64,000 bases of DNA from QHXW01 sp035297145 (GTDB taxonomy: Bacteria; Acidobacteriota; Terriglobia; Bryobacterales; Bryobacteraceae), in contig DATGZN010000104.1 in NCBI GenBank assembly GCA_035297145.1, positions 1 to 64,000 on the forward strand. The letters run 5' to 3'. How positions within the stretch are numbered: the first letter of the stretch is position 1; the number at the start of each line of letters is the position of its first letter. The position numbers and the translations under genes were made by a program. The notes beneath the pieces are model-generated. The model had not been told where the DNA came from and ran no database searches. It saw only the letters and a list, made by a program, of their open reading frames with translations. Below are positions 1-11,817 of the stretch, one piece after another.

Positions 1-1270
1 GTGCCGATGTAGGTCGCCCAATCCCAGCGCGTGGGGTAGTACATGCCCCAGGAGGAAGTGAGGAAATCGCGCTGCAGGCTGACCACCACGATGATGAACC
101 GTTCCAGCCACATCCCGACCAGAATGACGCCTGAAACAAGAAACAGTGCTAATGGGTTGACGCGTAGTTTCCGGATCCAGAGCACTTGAGGAATAAAGAT
201 GTTGCAGGCGAGCAGCGCGAAGTAGACGACGTGGTATGGCCCGTGCAACCGGTTCCACAGAAGATAGGAATCGTAGCGATTACCGCTGTACCAGCCCATG
301 AATGCTTCTATCCCATACCCGTAAGCGACAATGAGGCCGGTGGCCAGCATCACTTTCGCCGAGTTGTCCAGGTGGCGTTCGGTGATGAAATCTTCCAAGC
401 CGTAGAACTTGCGGATGGGAATGGCCAGCATCAGCACCATGGCGAAGCCGGAGTAGATGGCGCCGGCCACGAAGTAGGGCGGGAAGATGGTGCTATGCCA
501 GCCGGGCACGATAGCCACGGTGAAGTCGAAGCTGACCACGGTGTGGACCGAGAGCACGAGCGGCGTGGCCAGACCCGCAAGCAGGAGGGACGCCGTCTCA
601 TACTTCTGCCAGTGACTGGCGGCGCCGCGCCAGCCCATGGCCAGAATGCCGTAGACGATGCGCGCGGCGCGATAGCGTGTGCGGTCGCGCAAAGTTGCGA
701 GATCGGGAATCAGGCCGACGTACCAGAACAGGGCCGAGACCGTGGCGTAAGTCGAGACCGCGAAGACATCCCACACCAGCGGGCTGCGAAATTGCGGCTG
801 AACGCCCATGGTGTTGGGGTAGGGAAACAGCCAGTAAAACAGCCAGGGACGGCCCAGGTGGAGCAGCGGGAACATGCCGGCGCAGGCGACGGCGAACAGC
901 GTCATGGCCTCGGCAAATCGATTGATGGAATTGCGCCACGACTGGCGCAGCAACAGCAGAATGGCGGAGATGAGGGTGCCGGCATGGCCGATTCCGATCC
1001 ACCAGACGAAATTGGTGATGGCCCAACCCCACATGACCGGAACTTTGATGCCCCAGAGACCGACACCGCGAACGAGCAGCGCGGCAACGGCCACCAGAAA
1101 GACCATCACCAACCCGGAGGCAATCAGAAACGGAATGAACCAATAGAGCGGCGTACGGCGCGTCAGGACGATGGAGCTGATCTTGTCGCTGACGGTGGCG
1201 AAGGTGTGGCCCGGCGCGATGATCTGCGTTCCAGTGGGGCGCACGGGAGTTGTTGTTCGGCGATCGTCGC

Positions 1271-1274
<4 letters not shown>
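1..1274 (-). CDS. actC: Alternative Complex III quinol-binding membrane subunit ActC (NrfD/PsrC family), partial
   Basis: The reading frame starts with GTG at 1274 and is still open at base 1, so about 424 codons are present and the C-terminus is missing. The translation is a hydrophobic multi-span protein of the NrfD/polysulfide-reductase membrane family, with stretches such as VMWGWAITNFVWWIGIGHAG and FPPYFVAGAIYSGFAMVL. It is expected to oxidise quinol in the inner membrane and pass electrons to the ActB iron-sulfur centres. The start overlaps the actB stop codon by four bases (GTGA), a sign of translational coupling in an actA-actB-actC operon. The actD/E/F genes and a terminal oxidase would be expected further left, outside the window. 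The identification rests on the family look of the membrane segments and on the neighbours. Confidence 0.9.
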
Positions 1275-4233
<2,959 letters not shown>

Positions 4234-4237
<4 letters not shown>

Positions 4238-4884
4238 CGATGACACGTCGAGCAACTGGTCAAACTTTGGATGTGGTACTCCTTCACAAGATTCCTTCCG
4301 ATTTCGACTTGATTGGGCGGAGCCTTGTACTCCACGCTAAAGACCTCCGATTTGGGCCGCACGTACTCCTCAGGGTGGCGGTGACAATCGAGGCACCACG
4401 ACATTTGCAGCGAACTCTCCTGCCAGGTCAGGGGCATCTTGTCAATTTGCCCGTGACAAGTGGTGCAGCCTACGCCTTTTGCCACATGAATGCTGTGGTT
4501 GAAATACACGTAGTCGGGCAGGTCGTGCACGCGAATCCAGTGCAGCGACTGGTCTGTGCGGAAGCTTTGGCGCACGGGCTCGAGCATGGGGGCGTTGACC
4601 CAGATCTGCGAGTGGCAGTTCATGCAGGTTTTAGTCGGGGGAATGCCGGCAAACGAGGAGTTCTCGACTGACGTGTGACAGTAGCGGCAATCAATGCCCA
4701 GGCCGCCCACATGGTGCTCATGGCTGAACGGAACGGGCTGGTCCACCGGCACTTTCGCGCGTGTGGCGTAGGTGGAAGCGTTCAGCTCGGCCCATGCCCA
4801 CACAAGGAAGCCGACGATGAAAATACCGCCGAAGATGCTGACACGTGAAAGTGTGTTGGTGCTGTGGTGAAAAACTTGGGACAT
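4234..4884 (-). CDS. actA: Alternative Complex III multihaem cytochrome ActA
   Basis: This 216-residue protein begins with a short cytoplasmic tail and one membrane anchor (IFGGIFIVGFLVWAWAEL, about residues 18-35). It carries five CXXCH haem sites: CRYCH, CMNCH, CTTCH, CLDCH and CSTCH, the last at the extreme C-terminus. Five c-type haems and one anchor match ActA of Alternative Complex III, a functional replacement of cytochrome bc1. It is the first gene of a leftward operon, with a four-base overlap into actB. No other start fits the membrane anchor as well. Confidence 0.95.
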
Positions 4885-4972
4885 CTAGCGGCGTCCCGTG
4901 AGGCTACGGCTTGGCACAGGTGCAGTCACTTGAGCGGCAGAGACTATGAGCATTCGCGGATAGAAACTTTTA

Positions 4973-5002
4973 TATGTAACATGTTTGAATCGGCGCGAAC
5001 AA
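4973..5002 (-). promoter_or_regulatory. Candidate sigma70-type promoter for the actABC operon
   Basis: Read on the minus strand, TTGTTC (5002-4997) and TACATA (4978-4973) are separated by 18 bp, in an AT-rich stretch about 90 bp before actA. The match to consensus is moderate, and other pairings in this 247-bp gap are possible. Nothing else is recognisable between 4885 and 5131. Confidence 0.3.
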
Positions 5003-5131
5003 GATCGCGCGCGCAGCACGGCCGAAGCGGCTGTGAAAATCTTCACCGATATCACCGGTTACGTTGAATTGTACAACACCGTGCCTGGGCTAAAGAGTGC
5101 TGGAGGGCAAAAAAAGTTGCGACGTTTCGAG

Positions 5132-6205
5132 TCAGCGCTCCATCAATGGCAGAGATGGCTCGAGGCGGCTTTCACCGCCGTCATTGACGGCGAATTTGTG
5201 TCCGTTCCACAAGGATGCGCTGGCATATTCGCCGTCGCGGCGCAGCGCATAAAAACTAATGTCGAACTGCTGAAGCTTGGCGCGATCGTTGTTGAAGTTG
5301 CGCGCGACGCGCTTCAGGGCGTCGAGACAGGCTTCCTTGGGCGTCATGCCGTGGCGCATGTTTTCGACGATAGTGTGTCCGCCGGCCACGCGGATGTTCT
5401 CTTCGCCGCGCCCAGTTGATCCGGCGCCGCCGACATCCTGATCCAAGTAAAGGCCGGCGCCAATGATCGGCGAATCCCCCACACGGCCTGGGATTTTCCA
5501 GGCGAGGCCACTGGTGGTGGTGACGCCGGACATCTCGCCGCGCGTGTTGAGCGCCAGACAATTGATGGTGCCGGTGGGCGGGTGAATGGCCATCTGCCAA
5601 GCCCAGGCGAGCAGTTCATTGCTGGCCTGCGGAAACAGCCGCTTCAATTGCGCCGAAGGTTTGCCGGGCGAAGCCGGTGCGTCGAGCGATCCCACCCAGT
5701 TGTTGTGCCCGCTCGCGTCGCGCAGCGATTGCTTCCACACCAGCCACGCGAGGCGTGCCTTCTCGGTGAGTAGATTCTCTGGCCGGTATCCCATGGTCTC
5801 GGCAAATCGGCCCGCGCCTTCGCCCACCAGCATCACGTGATCGCTTTGCTCCATCACGAGCTTGGCGATTTTGGATGGCGTCTTCACGCCGCGGATGGAT
5901 GCCACGGACCCCGCGCGGCGCGACGGGCCATGCATCACGGAAGCATCCAGCTCCACTACACCTTCCTCGTTGGGCAATCCGCCATAGCCAATGCTAGTCT
6001 CCTCGGGATCCTCTTCGTTGATGTTGACGCCGGCGATGACGGCATCCAGCGTGTCGGCCCCGGCTTTGAGCATCTGCATCGCACGCGCGCAGGCCGGCCC
6101 GCCGTTAGCGCTGGAAATCACAATGTTCTTCGGGCTAGGTTGCGCCGCGGCCGAGGCCGCCGAGGACAGCGCCGCCGTGGCCAACATCCAGTCTCTTCTG
6201 GTCAT
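5132..6205 (-). CDS. N(4)-(beta-N-acetylglucosaminyl)-L-asparaginase/isoaspartyl peptidase family Ntn-hydrolase
   Basis: This 357-residue exported enzyme has an N-terminal twin-arginine-like signal (MTRRDWMLATAALSSAASAA). The body contains family motifs such as GPACARAMQMLKAGADTLDA, GYGGLPNEEGVVELDASVM and GRVGDSPIIGAGLY. Counting back from GRVGDSPI, the autoproteolytic threonine should be Thr213 in PPTGTINC. The residue before it is Gly, whereas well-studied glycosylasparaginases have Asp there (an Asp-Thr cleavage bond). The enzyme would self-cleave into two chains and hydrolyse glycosyl-asparagine or isoaspartyl bonds in the periplasm. It stands alone on the minus strand, upstream of actA. 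The family call is firm but the exact substrate is not known. Confidence 0.85.
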   Translation of the reverse strand: MTRRDWMLATAALSSAASAAAQPSPKNIVISSANGGPACARAMQMLKAGADTLDAVIAGVNINEEDPEETSIGYGGLPNEEGVVELDASVMHGPSRRAGSVASIRGVKTPSKIAKLVMEQSDHVMLVGEGAGRFAETMGYRPENLLTEKARLAWLVWKQSLRDASGHNNWVGSLDAPASPGKPSAQLKRLFPQASNELLAWAWQMAIHPPTGTINCLALNTRGEMSGVTTTSGLAWKIPGRVGDSPIIGAGLYLDQDVGGAGSTGRGEENIRVAGGHTIVENMRHGMTPKEACLDALKRVARNFNNDRAKLQQFDISFYALRRDGEYASASLWNGHKFAVNDGGESRLEPSLPLMER

Positions 6206-6304
6206 TCGCGGTTCTCCATTCGAATGGATTGTATGCCAAATCTCATAGGCGCGCTTTGTGATTTGGAAGCCTTTTCCGCAGGCACTGCAAGCCCTCTTAG
6301 CCTG

Positions 6305-6326
6305 TTTTTACAAATTTTTTACAATT
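6305..6326 (+). promoter_or_regulatory. Tandem 11-bp direct repeat, candidate OmpR/PhoB-type binding site
   Basis: TTTTTACAAAT (6305-6315) is followed immediately by TTTTTACAATT (6316-6326). This is two near-identical half-sites with an exact 11-bp period, the layout bound by OmpR/PhoB-type winged-helix proteins. The site lies about 60-80 bp before the start of such a protein at 6387, so autoregulation is a reasonable inference. It could also simply be an AT-rich UP-like promoter element. Confidence 0.4.
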
Positions 6327-6386
6327 TGCCCACGACTTCCCAAGCCCTGCTCCTTAGGATCGAAGCTGAGAGCTTTGAGGAGACTT

Positions 6387-6770
6387 ATGGGGTTACAGAC
6401 GGTAACTAATTCGGCCTATCGGTACCAGGATTCACACTTGGAAGTGGATTACGTTCGCAAGCAGGCCGCGCTGGATTCGCATCGCCTCATTTTGACCCGT
6501 AAAGAGTATGAACTGCTCGCTCTTCTGGCGGAGAACGCCGGCGAAATCGTTCCCCGCCGGATTCTGCTGGAGCGGGTGTGGGGCTACACTAACGAGATTC
6601 GCACGCGCACGCTGGATGTACATGTGCGCAGGCTTCGCAAGAAACTGGGATCTTACAGCGAGCAGTACATCGAGACCATTTTCGGCATTGGCTATCGGTT
6701 CCAGCCGTTTCGCGTCTCGCAGCGCTTTTCGTCAGGCATGGGAGCTTCGCCGCTAGCCGTCGGCGCATAG
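6387..6770 (+). CDS. Stand-alone OmpR/PhoB-type winged-helix DNA-binding protein (no receiver domain)
   Basis: The ATG at 6387 is preceded by a good Shine-Dalgarno region (GAGGAGA, about 6377-6383), so I prefer it to an upstream in-frame ATG. The 127-residue product is almost only a trans_reg_C domain: LTRKEYELLALLAENAGEIV, then RILLERVWGY, and the recognition helix and wing TRTLDVHVRRLRKKLG and IETIFGIGYRF. A response-regulator receiver domain is absent. It therefore cannot be switched by a histidine kinase in the usual way and may act constitutively or with a partner. It precedes aroA with about 50 bp between, but nothing else ties the two functionally. Its target is unknown. Confidence 0.85.
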   Translation: MGLQTVTNSAYRYQDSHLEVDYVRKQAALDSHRLILTRKEYELLALLAENAGEIVPRRILLERVWGYTNEIRTRTLDVHVRRLRKKLGSYSEQYIETIFGIGYRFQPFRVSQRFSSGMGASPLAVGA

Positions 6771-6827
6771 TCCGTTTCCTGCGCGCACACAAGGGCGCGC
6801 GGTCTCGCTTAGAATGGGAAATTGCTC

Positions 6828-8108
6828 ATGCACGAGCGGATTTCCCCTGCCACCCGTGTCTCCGGTGAGATTTGCCTCCCCGGCGACAAGTCCATCTCAC
6901 ATCGTTACGCGCTGATCGCCGCCATTGCCGAGGGCGAGAGCCGTATCCACGATTTTTCAACCGGCGCGGATTGCCACTCGACCTTGGGGTGCGTGCGCGC
7001 GCTGGGCATTGATGTGGAAGAGCAGGGAACCGAGGTCATCATCCGGGGACGCGGGCTTGACGGCCTGACTCGGCCGGCCGCCGACCTGGATGCGGGCAAT
7101 TCCGGCTCGACCATCCGGATGCTCTCCGGCATCCTGGCGGCACAATCCTTCCCCAGCAGGATCATGGGCGACGCCTCACTTTCGCGGCGTCCCATGGAAC
7201 GCGTGATGAAGCCGCTGGCCGAGATGGGTGCGTCCATATCGGCGCGTGAGGGGCGGTTTCCGCCGCTTGAAATTCACGGTGGCAAGTTGCGGCCCATCGA
7301 TTACACGCTCCCGGTGCCCAGCGCGCAGGTAAAGAGCTGTGTACTGTTCGCGGGACTGTACGGGAATGGGACAACGGTGGTGCGTGAGCCTTTGCGTTCG
7401 CGCGATCATACCGAGATTGCGCTGCGCGAGTTTGGCGCGGAAATTCGCGTGGAGCGGCGTGTGATCACGCTCGAAGGCCGTCCGCGCCTCACCGGCCGCG
7501 AGTTGTTCGTGCCGTCGGATCTCTCTTCAGCGGCGTTTTTTATTGTTGCCGCGCTGCTCGTGCCGGGGTCGGAGCTGGTGATTCGCGGAGTCGGTCTGAA
7601 CCCCACGCGGTCGACACTGCTGGACGTGCTGGTGTCGATGGGCGCGAGCATCCGAATTCTGGAAGTCACGGAAAAGAATGGCGAATTGATCGGGCAAATC
7701 TCGGTGAAGAGCTCCCGTTTGCGGGGCGGCGTCATCGAGCGGGGGACGACGGCGGCGCTCATCGACGAAATTCCCGTGCTGGCCATATTGGGCGCGGCGA
7801 GCGAAGAAGGGTTGACAGTTCGCGACGCCGCGGAGTTACGCGTCAAAGAGACGGACCGCATTGCGACCGTTGCGGAGAATTTGCGGCGCATGGGCATCGC
7901 GCCTGAAGAGTTGCCCGATGGCATCTGCATTCCCGGCCGGCAGCAATTTCGCGCAGCGGCTGTGGATTCCTTTGGCGACCACCGCATCGCCATGGCGTTT
8001 TCCATTGCGGCGCTATTGGCGGATGGCCCCTGCGAGATTCGCGATGCCGACGCCGCTTCGGTATCATTCCCCGAATTCTTTCGCATCCTCCGTCAGGTGA
8101 CGGCTTGA
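6828..8108 (+). CDS. aroA: 3-phosphoshikimate 1-carboxyvinyltransferase (EPSP synthase)
   Basis: The enzyme joins shikimate-3-phosphate and phosphoenolpyruvate to give EPSP, the sixth step of the shikimate pathway, in the cytoplasm. The sequence shows PGDKSISHRYALIAAIAEG near the N-terminus, AGNSGSTIRML in the first domain, and the conserved RVKETDRI and FGDHRIAMAF segments near the C-terminus. The length of about 426 residues is normal. I chose ATG 6828 with GGGAA upstream; a TTG at 6822 in the same frame is an alternative. The stop overlaps the start of the following dehydrogenase, so the two are probably co-transcribed. Confidence 0.95.
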   Translation: MHERISPATRVSGEICLPGDKSISHRYALIAAIAEGESRIHDFSTGADCHSTLGCVRALGIDVEEQGTEVIIRGRGLDGLTRPAADLDAGNSGSTIRMLSGILAAQSFPSRIMGDASLSRRPMERVMKPLAEMGASISAREGRFPPLEIHGGKLRPIDYTLPVPSAQVKSCVLFAGLYGNGTTVVREPLRSRDHTEIALREFGAEIRVERRVITLEGRPRLTGRELFVPSDLSSAAFFIVAALLVPGSELVIRGVGLNPTRSTLLDVLVSMGASIRILEVTEKNGELIGQISVKSSRLRGGVIERGTTAALIDEIPVLAILGAASEEGLTVRDAAELRVKETDRIATVAENLRRMGIAPEELPDGICIPGRQQFRAAAVDSFGDHRIAMAFSIAALLADGPCEIRDADAASVSFPEFFRILRQVTA

Positions 8109-9106
8109 ACCGCGGCGTGGTTTTGGCGGTGGCGCGGCAGCCAGTGACCGTTGCGGATCTCCCCATGCCACAGCCGGCGGCGGGCCATGTCCTGCTGGCG
8201 ATGGAAGCCTGCGGAATCTGCCATTCCGACTTATTCATTGCCGGAATGGAGAAACCGCCGGTTGTGCCGCAGGTCCTGGGTCATGAGGGAATCGGCCGTG
8301 TGGAAAGCGTGGGTGAAGGAGTTACATCGGTTGCCAAGGGCGATCGCGTAGGCGTCACGTTTTTGGCCTCCACTTGCGGCGAGTGCGAGTTGTGCCGGAC
8401 AGGGCGTGAGCGATTCTGCGCGCGCCAATTGAACTCGGGATACAACGCGCCGGGTGTGTTGGCCGGATTCGTGAGTGTGGCGGCGCAGCATCTGGTGCGC
8501 GTGCCAACCGAGCTGAATGCCGCGGATGCCGCGCCGATGTGCTGTGCGGGATGGACGGCGTACCGTGCGGTCAAGGAGACTGCTGCTTCACCCGGGGCCA
8601 CGATCGCCATCTTCGGGATGGGCGGCCTGGGGCATCTCGCGGTGCAATTCGCGCATCACGCGGGGTTGCGCGTCGCGGCAGTGGATGTCTCGGAAGAGAA
8701 ACTCGCGCTCGCGCGCAGCGTCGGCGCTGAAGTCACACTGCTGGCGGAAAACGCCGGCCGCACGCTGCAGAAAGAGTACGGGGGCATGGACGCAGCGGTG
8801 GTAGTAACCGGGTCAGCAGCCGCCGCGGGACAGGCGCTGCGCTCACTCAAACGCTGCGGAACGGTGGTGCTGGTGGGCATGGCGCAGGGACCGGCGGAAC
8901 TGCCGATCGTGGATACCGTGCTCAAGGGCATCACTATCCGCGGCAGTTTCCTGGGGTCACGCGAGGACCTTGTGGAAGTGTTCCGCATGGCCGCGACTGG
9001 AGTAGTACGGGCGCATATCGAAACACATCCGATCGATCACGCGCCGGGCTTGTTCGAACGCCTCGGCCGCGGCGATATTGCGGGCCGCGCCGTGATCAGT
9101 TTTTAG
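8105..9106 (+). CDS. Zinc-dependent alcohol dehydrogenase (MDR family)
   Basis: The 333-residue protein has the medium-chain dehydrogenase layout. The N-terminal catalytic domain has ACGICHSD and VLGHEGIGRVESVG (catalytic zinc ligands Cys and His-Glu) and a structural-zinc loop with four cysteines (CGECELCRTGRERFC). A Rossmann domain with FGMGGLGHLAVQFA follows, with an acidic residue (AAVDVSEEKL) that suggests NAD(H). The TTG start at 8105 overlaps the aroA stop, so the pair is probably translated from one message. It converges with the TerC gene and overlaps it by 11 bp at the 3' end. The natural substrate cannot be told from sequence. Confidence 0.85.
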   Translation: MNRGVVLAVARQPVTVADLPMPQPAAGHVLLAMEACGICHSDLFIAGMEKPPVVPQVLGHEGIGRVESVGEGVTSVAKGDRVGVTFLASTCGECELCRTGRERFCARQLNSGYNAPGVLAGFVSVAAQHLVRVPTELNAADAAPMCCAGWTAYRAVKETAASPGATIAIFGMGGLGHLAVQFAHHAGLRVAAVDVSEEKLALARSVGAEVTLLAENAGRTLQKEYGGMDAAVVVTGSAAAAGQALRSLKRCGTVVLVGMAQGPAELPIVDTVLKGITIRGSFLGSREDLVEVFRMAATGVVRAHIETHPIDHAPGLFERLGRGDIAGRAVISF

Positions 9107-9794
9107 AAGCGATCAGAGCCGCGTTGCGCGCCGACGCACTCCGGATTCTGCCCGCGATCAGGATACCGATGATCGCCAGGGCTTCCACAATGTAGGTCAT
9201 GGTCTGCGAAGGATGCAAAGTGCGCATCACCACGCTATCGGTCATCATCATTTCTCCGCCTACCTTGCCCAGAATTGCGGCGCCCAGATAGAGGGTCCAG
9301 GGATAACGATCCATCAGCAGCACGATCAGATTGGCAGAGAACATGACAAACGGGATGCTCAAGCCCAGGCCCAAGATGATCAGCGGGACGCTGCCCTTTG
9401 AGGCTCCGGCGATGGCCAGTACGTTATCAGTAGACATGGTGATGTCGGCCATGGCGATGTACCAGATGGCGCGAAATAGCTTGCCCGGCGCGTGCGCGGT
9501 GGCCTCGGGAGAAGACGCGTCGGCGAGCACTTTCACCGCGATCCAGATGACGAAAGCTCCGCCCACCAACTTGATCCATTCGACGTTGAGGAGCTGAGCG
9601 GCGGCGATGGTGAGGGCCACGCGAAGCACTACCGCCGTTGCGGCGCCGAAGACGATTCCAAGCCGGCGCTGGCGCGGTGGCAGCGAGCGCGCCGCGAGCG
9701 CGATCACCAGTGCGTTATCGCCAGCCAGCAGCAGGTCGATGAGGATAATCGACAGGCAGTCGAGGAAAAGGTGGGGCAGGGAACCGGGGGGCAT
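9096..9794 (-). CDS. TerC family integral membrane protein
   Basis: The likely start is ATG 9794 (MPPGSLPHLFLD). Upstream in-frame codons translate a palindromic repeat element and are probably not coding. The product, about 232 residues, has several membrane spans and two acidic signature motifs, LLAGDNALVIALAARSLP and ADITMSTDNVLAIAG. These are the intramembrane Asp-Asn pairs typical of TerC/YjbE-type proteins. Family members have been linked to tellurite resistance and to metal (Mn2+) export; the specific role here is not known. It ends inside the 3' end of the convergent alcohol dehydrogenase gene. Confidence 0.85.
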   Translation of the reverse strand: MPPGSLPHLFLDCLSIILIDLLLAGDNALVIALAARSLPPRQRRLGIVFGAATAVVLRVALTIAAAQLLNVEWIKLVGGAFVIWIAVKVLADASSPEATAHAPGKLFRAIWYIAMADITMSTDNVLAIAGASKGSVPLIILGLGLSIPFVMFSANLIVLLMDRYPWTLYLGAAILGKVGGEMMMTDSVVMRTLHPSQTMTYIVEALAIIGILIAGRIRSASARNAALIASKN

Positions 9795-9825
9795 CACGAT
9801 CGAGCCTGGCCCTTCTGTTTCGTTT

Positions 9826-9891
9826 GGACAGGCAGGAATGCCTGTCCTACATGACTGAGCAGCACGGTAGGATAGGCGCTCTCGCCTGTCC
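9826..9891. repeat. Two palindromic REP-like hairpins (GGACAGGC family)
   Basis: The first hairpin (9826-9847) has 9-bp arms GGACAGGCA and TGCCTGTCC around a 4-base loop. The second (9870-9891) has arms GGATAGGCG and CGCCTGTCC with one mismatch. The same perfect hairpin recurs at 14052-14073 with its loop in the opposite orientation. The pair sits between the 5' ends of terC and the holB/tmk operon end, so it may act as a transcription barrier or be a spread REP-type element. Confidence 0.7.
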
Positions 9892-9915
9892 AAGTTGTGC
9901 GACGAACGAGGATCT

Positions 9916-10941
9916 TCATGTCTGGCGCAACGATAAAATCAGATCGTCCAGGGCGATCGTTTTCTGAATATTGCGCCTGACCAGCTCGGCGAGCTCGTCG
10001 GCTTTCTTGACTGCCGCTCGAATCCAGGCGAACGAGATCTTCTTCACCAGCGACTCCAGCTTGGGACGCTCATCCTCGTTGCGAATGGCGCCCGCGCCTT
10101 CACGCAGAATCAGCAGATCGCGGAGCAGCTCGTAGAGCACCTTGAGATACAGGTCGAGCTTTTCGTTCTTGCTTCGTCCAATCATTTCGGAGTACGGGAT
10201 CCAGGTGTTGAACGGCGCTTCGCCGGCCGCGACCTGCAACAGCGCGAGCATGGCTGCGCGACGCTTGTCATACGTATCCAAGTCGAGCGACACGGCGAGG
10301 CCGGGCGATCCGGCGGCCAGCGCGATGCGGCGCTCGGGTTCGTCGAGCTGGCGCGTGGCTGCGAACGCCTGCATCTCCTCATTCGACAGCGGCGCAAACC
10401 AGAATGGGACGGCACGCGAACGAATCGTGGCCAGCAGGTCGTACGCGTTTTCCGCGGTGAGGATCAGGATCAGGTGCTCGGGAGGCTCCTCGAGCGTCTT
10501 AAGCAGCGAATTGGCGGCGTGCTCACCGGCGCGGTCAATGTGGTCGATCAGGAAGACGCGGCGGTTGCCACGCAGAGGCTTGAACGGCGCGCGTTCCTTC
10601 AGCAAGCGCATCTGTTCGATGGAGATCTGACGGAGCGGGCCATCGGGCGCGAAGGTGACGAAATCGGGATGCGTGGAGAATAGCAGCGGGTCCTGATTCC
10701 GCTTGTCCGCCGGCCAGCGCTCGCGCGCGGCCACGATTTCCATGTTGTGCGGCAGGCTCAGATCGTCCTGCTCGATCTTCGCGGCATCGCCCAGCAGGAG
10801 CGCGGCAAATCGCCTCGCCAATGTGGCCTTGCCGGCTCCCTCGGGACCGGCGAACAACAGCGTCTGCGAGATGCGATCCTGCTCCACCATGCGCGCGAGG
10901 GAGCGAGTGACGTGGGCATTTCCCCAAAAATCTTCAAACAT
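9916..10941 (-). CDS. holB: DNA polymerase III delta' subunit
   Basis: I chose ATG 10941 (MFEDFWGNAHVTRSLARM), which overlaps the end of tmk by eight bases. The protein, about 341 residues, is a clamp-loader AAA+ subunit. It shows a P-loop-like LLFAGPEGAGKATLARRFA (about residues 28-46), the RVFLIDHIDRAGEHAANSLL Walker B region and LKTLEEPPEHLILIL before sensor 1. It helps load the sliding clamp at replication forks. The tmk-holB pairing is common in bacteria and supports the call. Confidence 0.9.
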   Translation of the reverse strand: MFEDFWGNAHVTRSLARMVEQDRISQTLLFAGPEGAGKATLARRFAALLLGDAAKIEQDDLSLPHNMEIVAARERWPADKRNQDPLLFSTHPDFVTFAPDGPLRQISIEQMRLLKERAPFKPLRGNRRVFLIDHIDRAGEHAANSLLKTLEEPPEHLILILTAENAYDLLATIRSRAVPFWFAPLSNEEMQAFAATRQLDEPERRIALAAGSPGLAVSLDLDTYDKRRAAMLALLQVAAGEAPFNTWIPYSEMIGRSKNEKLDLYLKVLYELLRDLLILREGAGAIRNEDERPKLESLVKKISFAWIRAAVKKADELAELVRRNIQKTIALDDLILSLRQT

Positions 10942-11572
10942 GATTACGCACATTCTCCCAGACGCGCGCGGCGACTTCTTCGGGCGCACTCCGGCCGTCG
11001 ATTACGCGGAAACGATCGGCATGCTGCCGGGCGATGGCGAGATAAGCATCGCGTACCTTCCGATGGAACTCGCGCGATTCGTCATCCAGGCGCGTTTCGT
11101 TCGCCGAGCCTCGTGCGTTGCGTGCCCGCATGCGCGCCAAGCCCATCTCTACGTCGACGTCGATGAGCAGAGTCAGGTCGGGAGTCAGGCCATGGCACGC
11201 GATACGGTCGAGAGCCAATACGGTTTCGGCTCCGAGGCCGCGTGCATAGCCCTGGTACGCCAGAGTCGAATCCGTGAAGCGGTCGCACAGAACGATCTTA
11301 CCCGCCTGAAGCGCCGGCCGAATGCACTGCTCCACATTTTGCGCGCGGCTCGCGAAGTAGAGCAGCAGCTCGGCGGTGGGGCGGAGATCCTGATTCGCGG
11401 AATCGAGCAGGATGCGGCGGATCTGCTGCCCTACGCTGGTTCCACCGGGCTCGGCGGTCTCAAATACATCGCGGCCCTCCGCGCGCAAACGCTCAGCGAG
11501 TAGCCGCATTTGCGTAGTTTTGCCGCTACCATCGATTCCCTCGAAGGTGATGAACTTTTCGCGTGCTGGCAT
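10934..11572 (-). CDS. tmk: Thymidylate kinase
   Basis: The 212-residue enzyme phosphorylates dTMP to dTDP. It has the P-loop FITFEGIDGSGKTTQMRLLA near the N-terminus, the EPGGT motif of thymidylate kinases, the DR(F/Y) motif as VLCDRFTDSTLAYQGYARGL, and DLTLLIDVDVEMGLAR. The length is typical. It is followed by holB with an eight-base overlap on the same strand. The 245 bp upstream (11573-11817) contain only a large inverted repeat. Confidence 0.95.
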   Translation of the reverse strand: MPAREKFITFEGIDGSGKTTQMRLLAERLRAEGRDVFETAEPGGTSVGQQIRRILLDSANQDLRPTAELLLYFASRAQNVEQCIRPALQAGKIVLCDRFTDSTLAYQGYARGLGAETVLALDRIACHGLTPDLTLLIDVDVEMGLARMRARNARGSANETRLDDESREFHRKVRDAYLAIARQHADRFRVIDGRSAPEEVAARVWENVRNHV

Positions 11573-11701
11573 CTGGAAGCATTCATTTTCCTACAGACCG
11601 CTTGCTTTGCGCGCGGCTCAGAATGAGGACTGCGCGCGAATTCTGCGTTGATCGATGGCGCGGAATGTCGAATCGACCGATGGAGCGCTGAGACACGCGC
11701 C

Positions 11702-11765
11702 GTTTGCGGGTACCCGCGGCCTTTCAGGCTCGTCACGCCGAAAAAGCCGCGGGTCTCCCGCAAAC
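11702..11765. repeat. Large imperfect inverted repeat (19/20-bp arms)
   Basis: The left arm 11702-11720 and the right arm 11746-11765 are complementary apart from one inserted base and one change. The arms share GTTTGCGGG and CCCGCGGC blocks, and the loop is about 25 bases. It lies between tmk and the end of the winged-helix regulator gene. Since both neighbouring genes are on the minus strand, it may terminate the upstream regulator operon or be a REP-like mobile palindrome. Confidence 0.6.
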
Positions 11766-11817
11766 AACGCGTTAGCCCCACGCTGCAGGTTTGCAGCTGC
11801 ACCGGTGTTTCTGCGCT

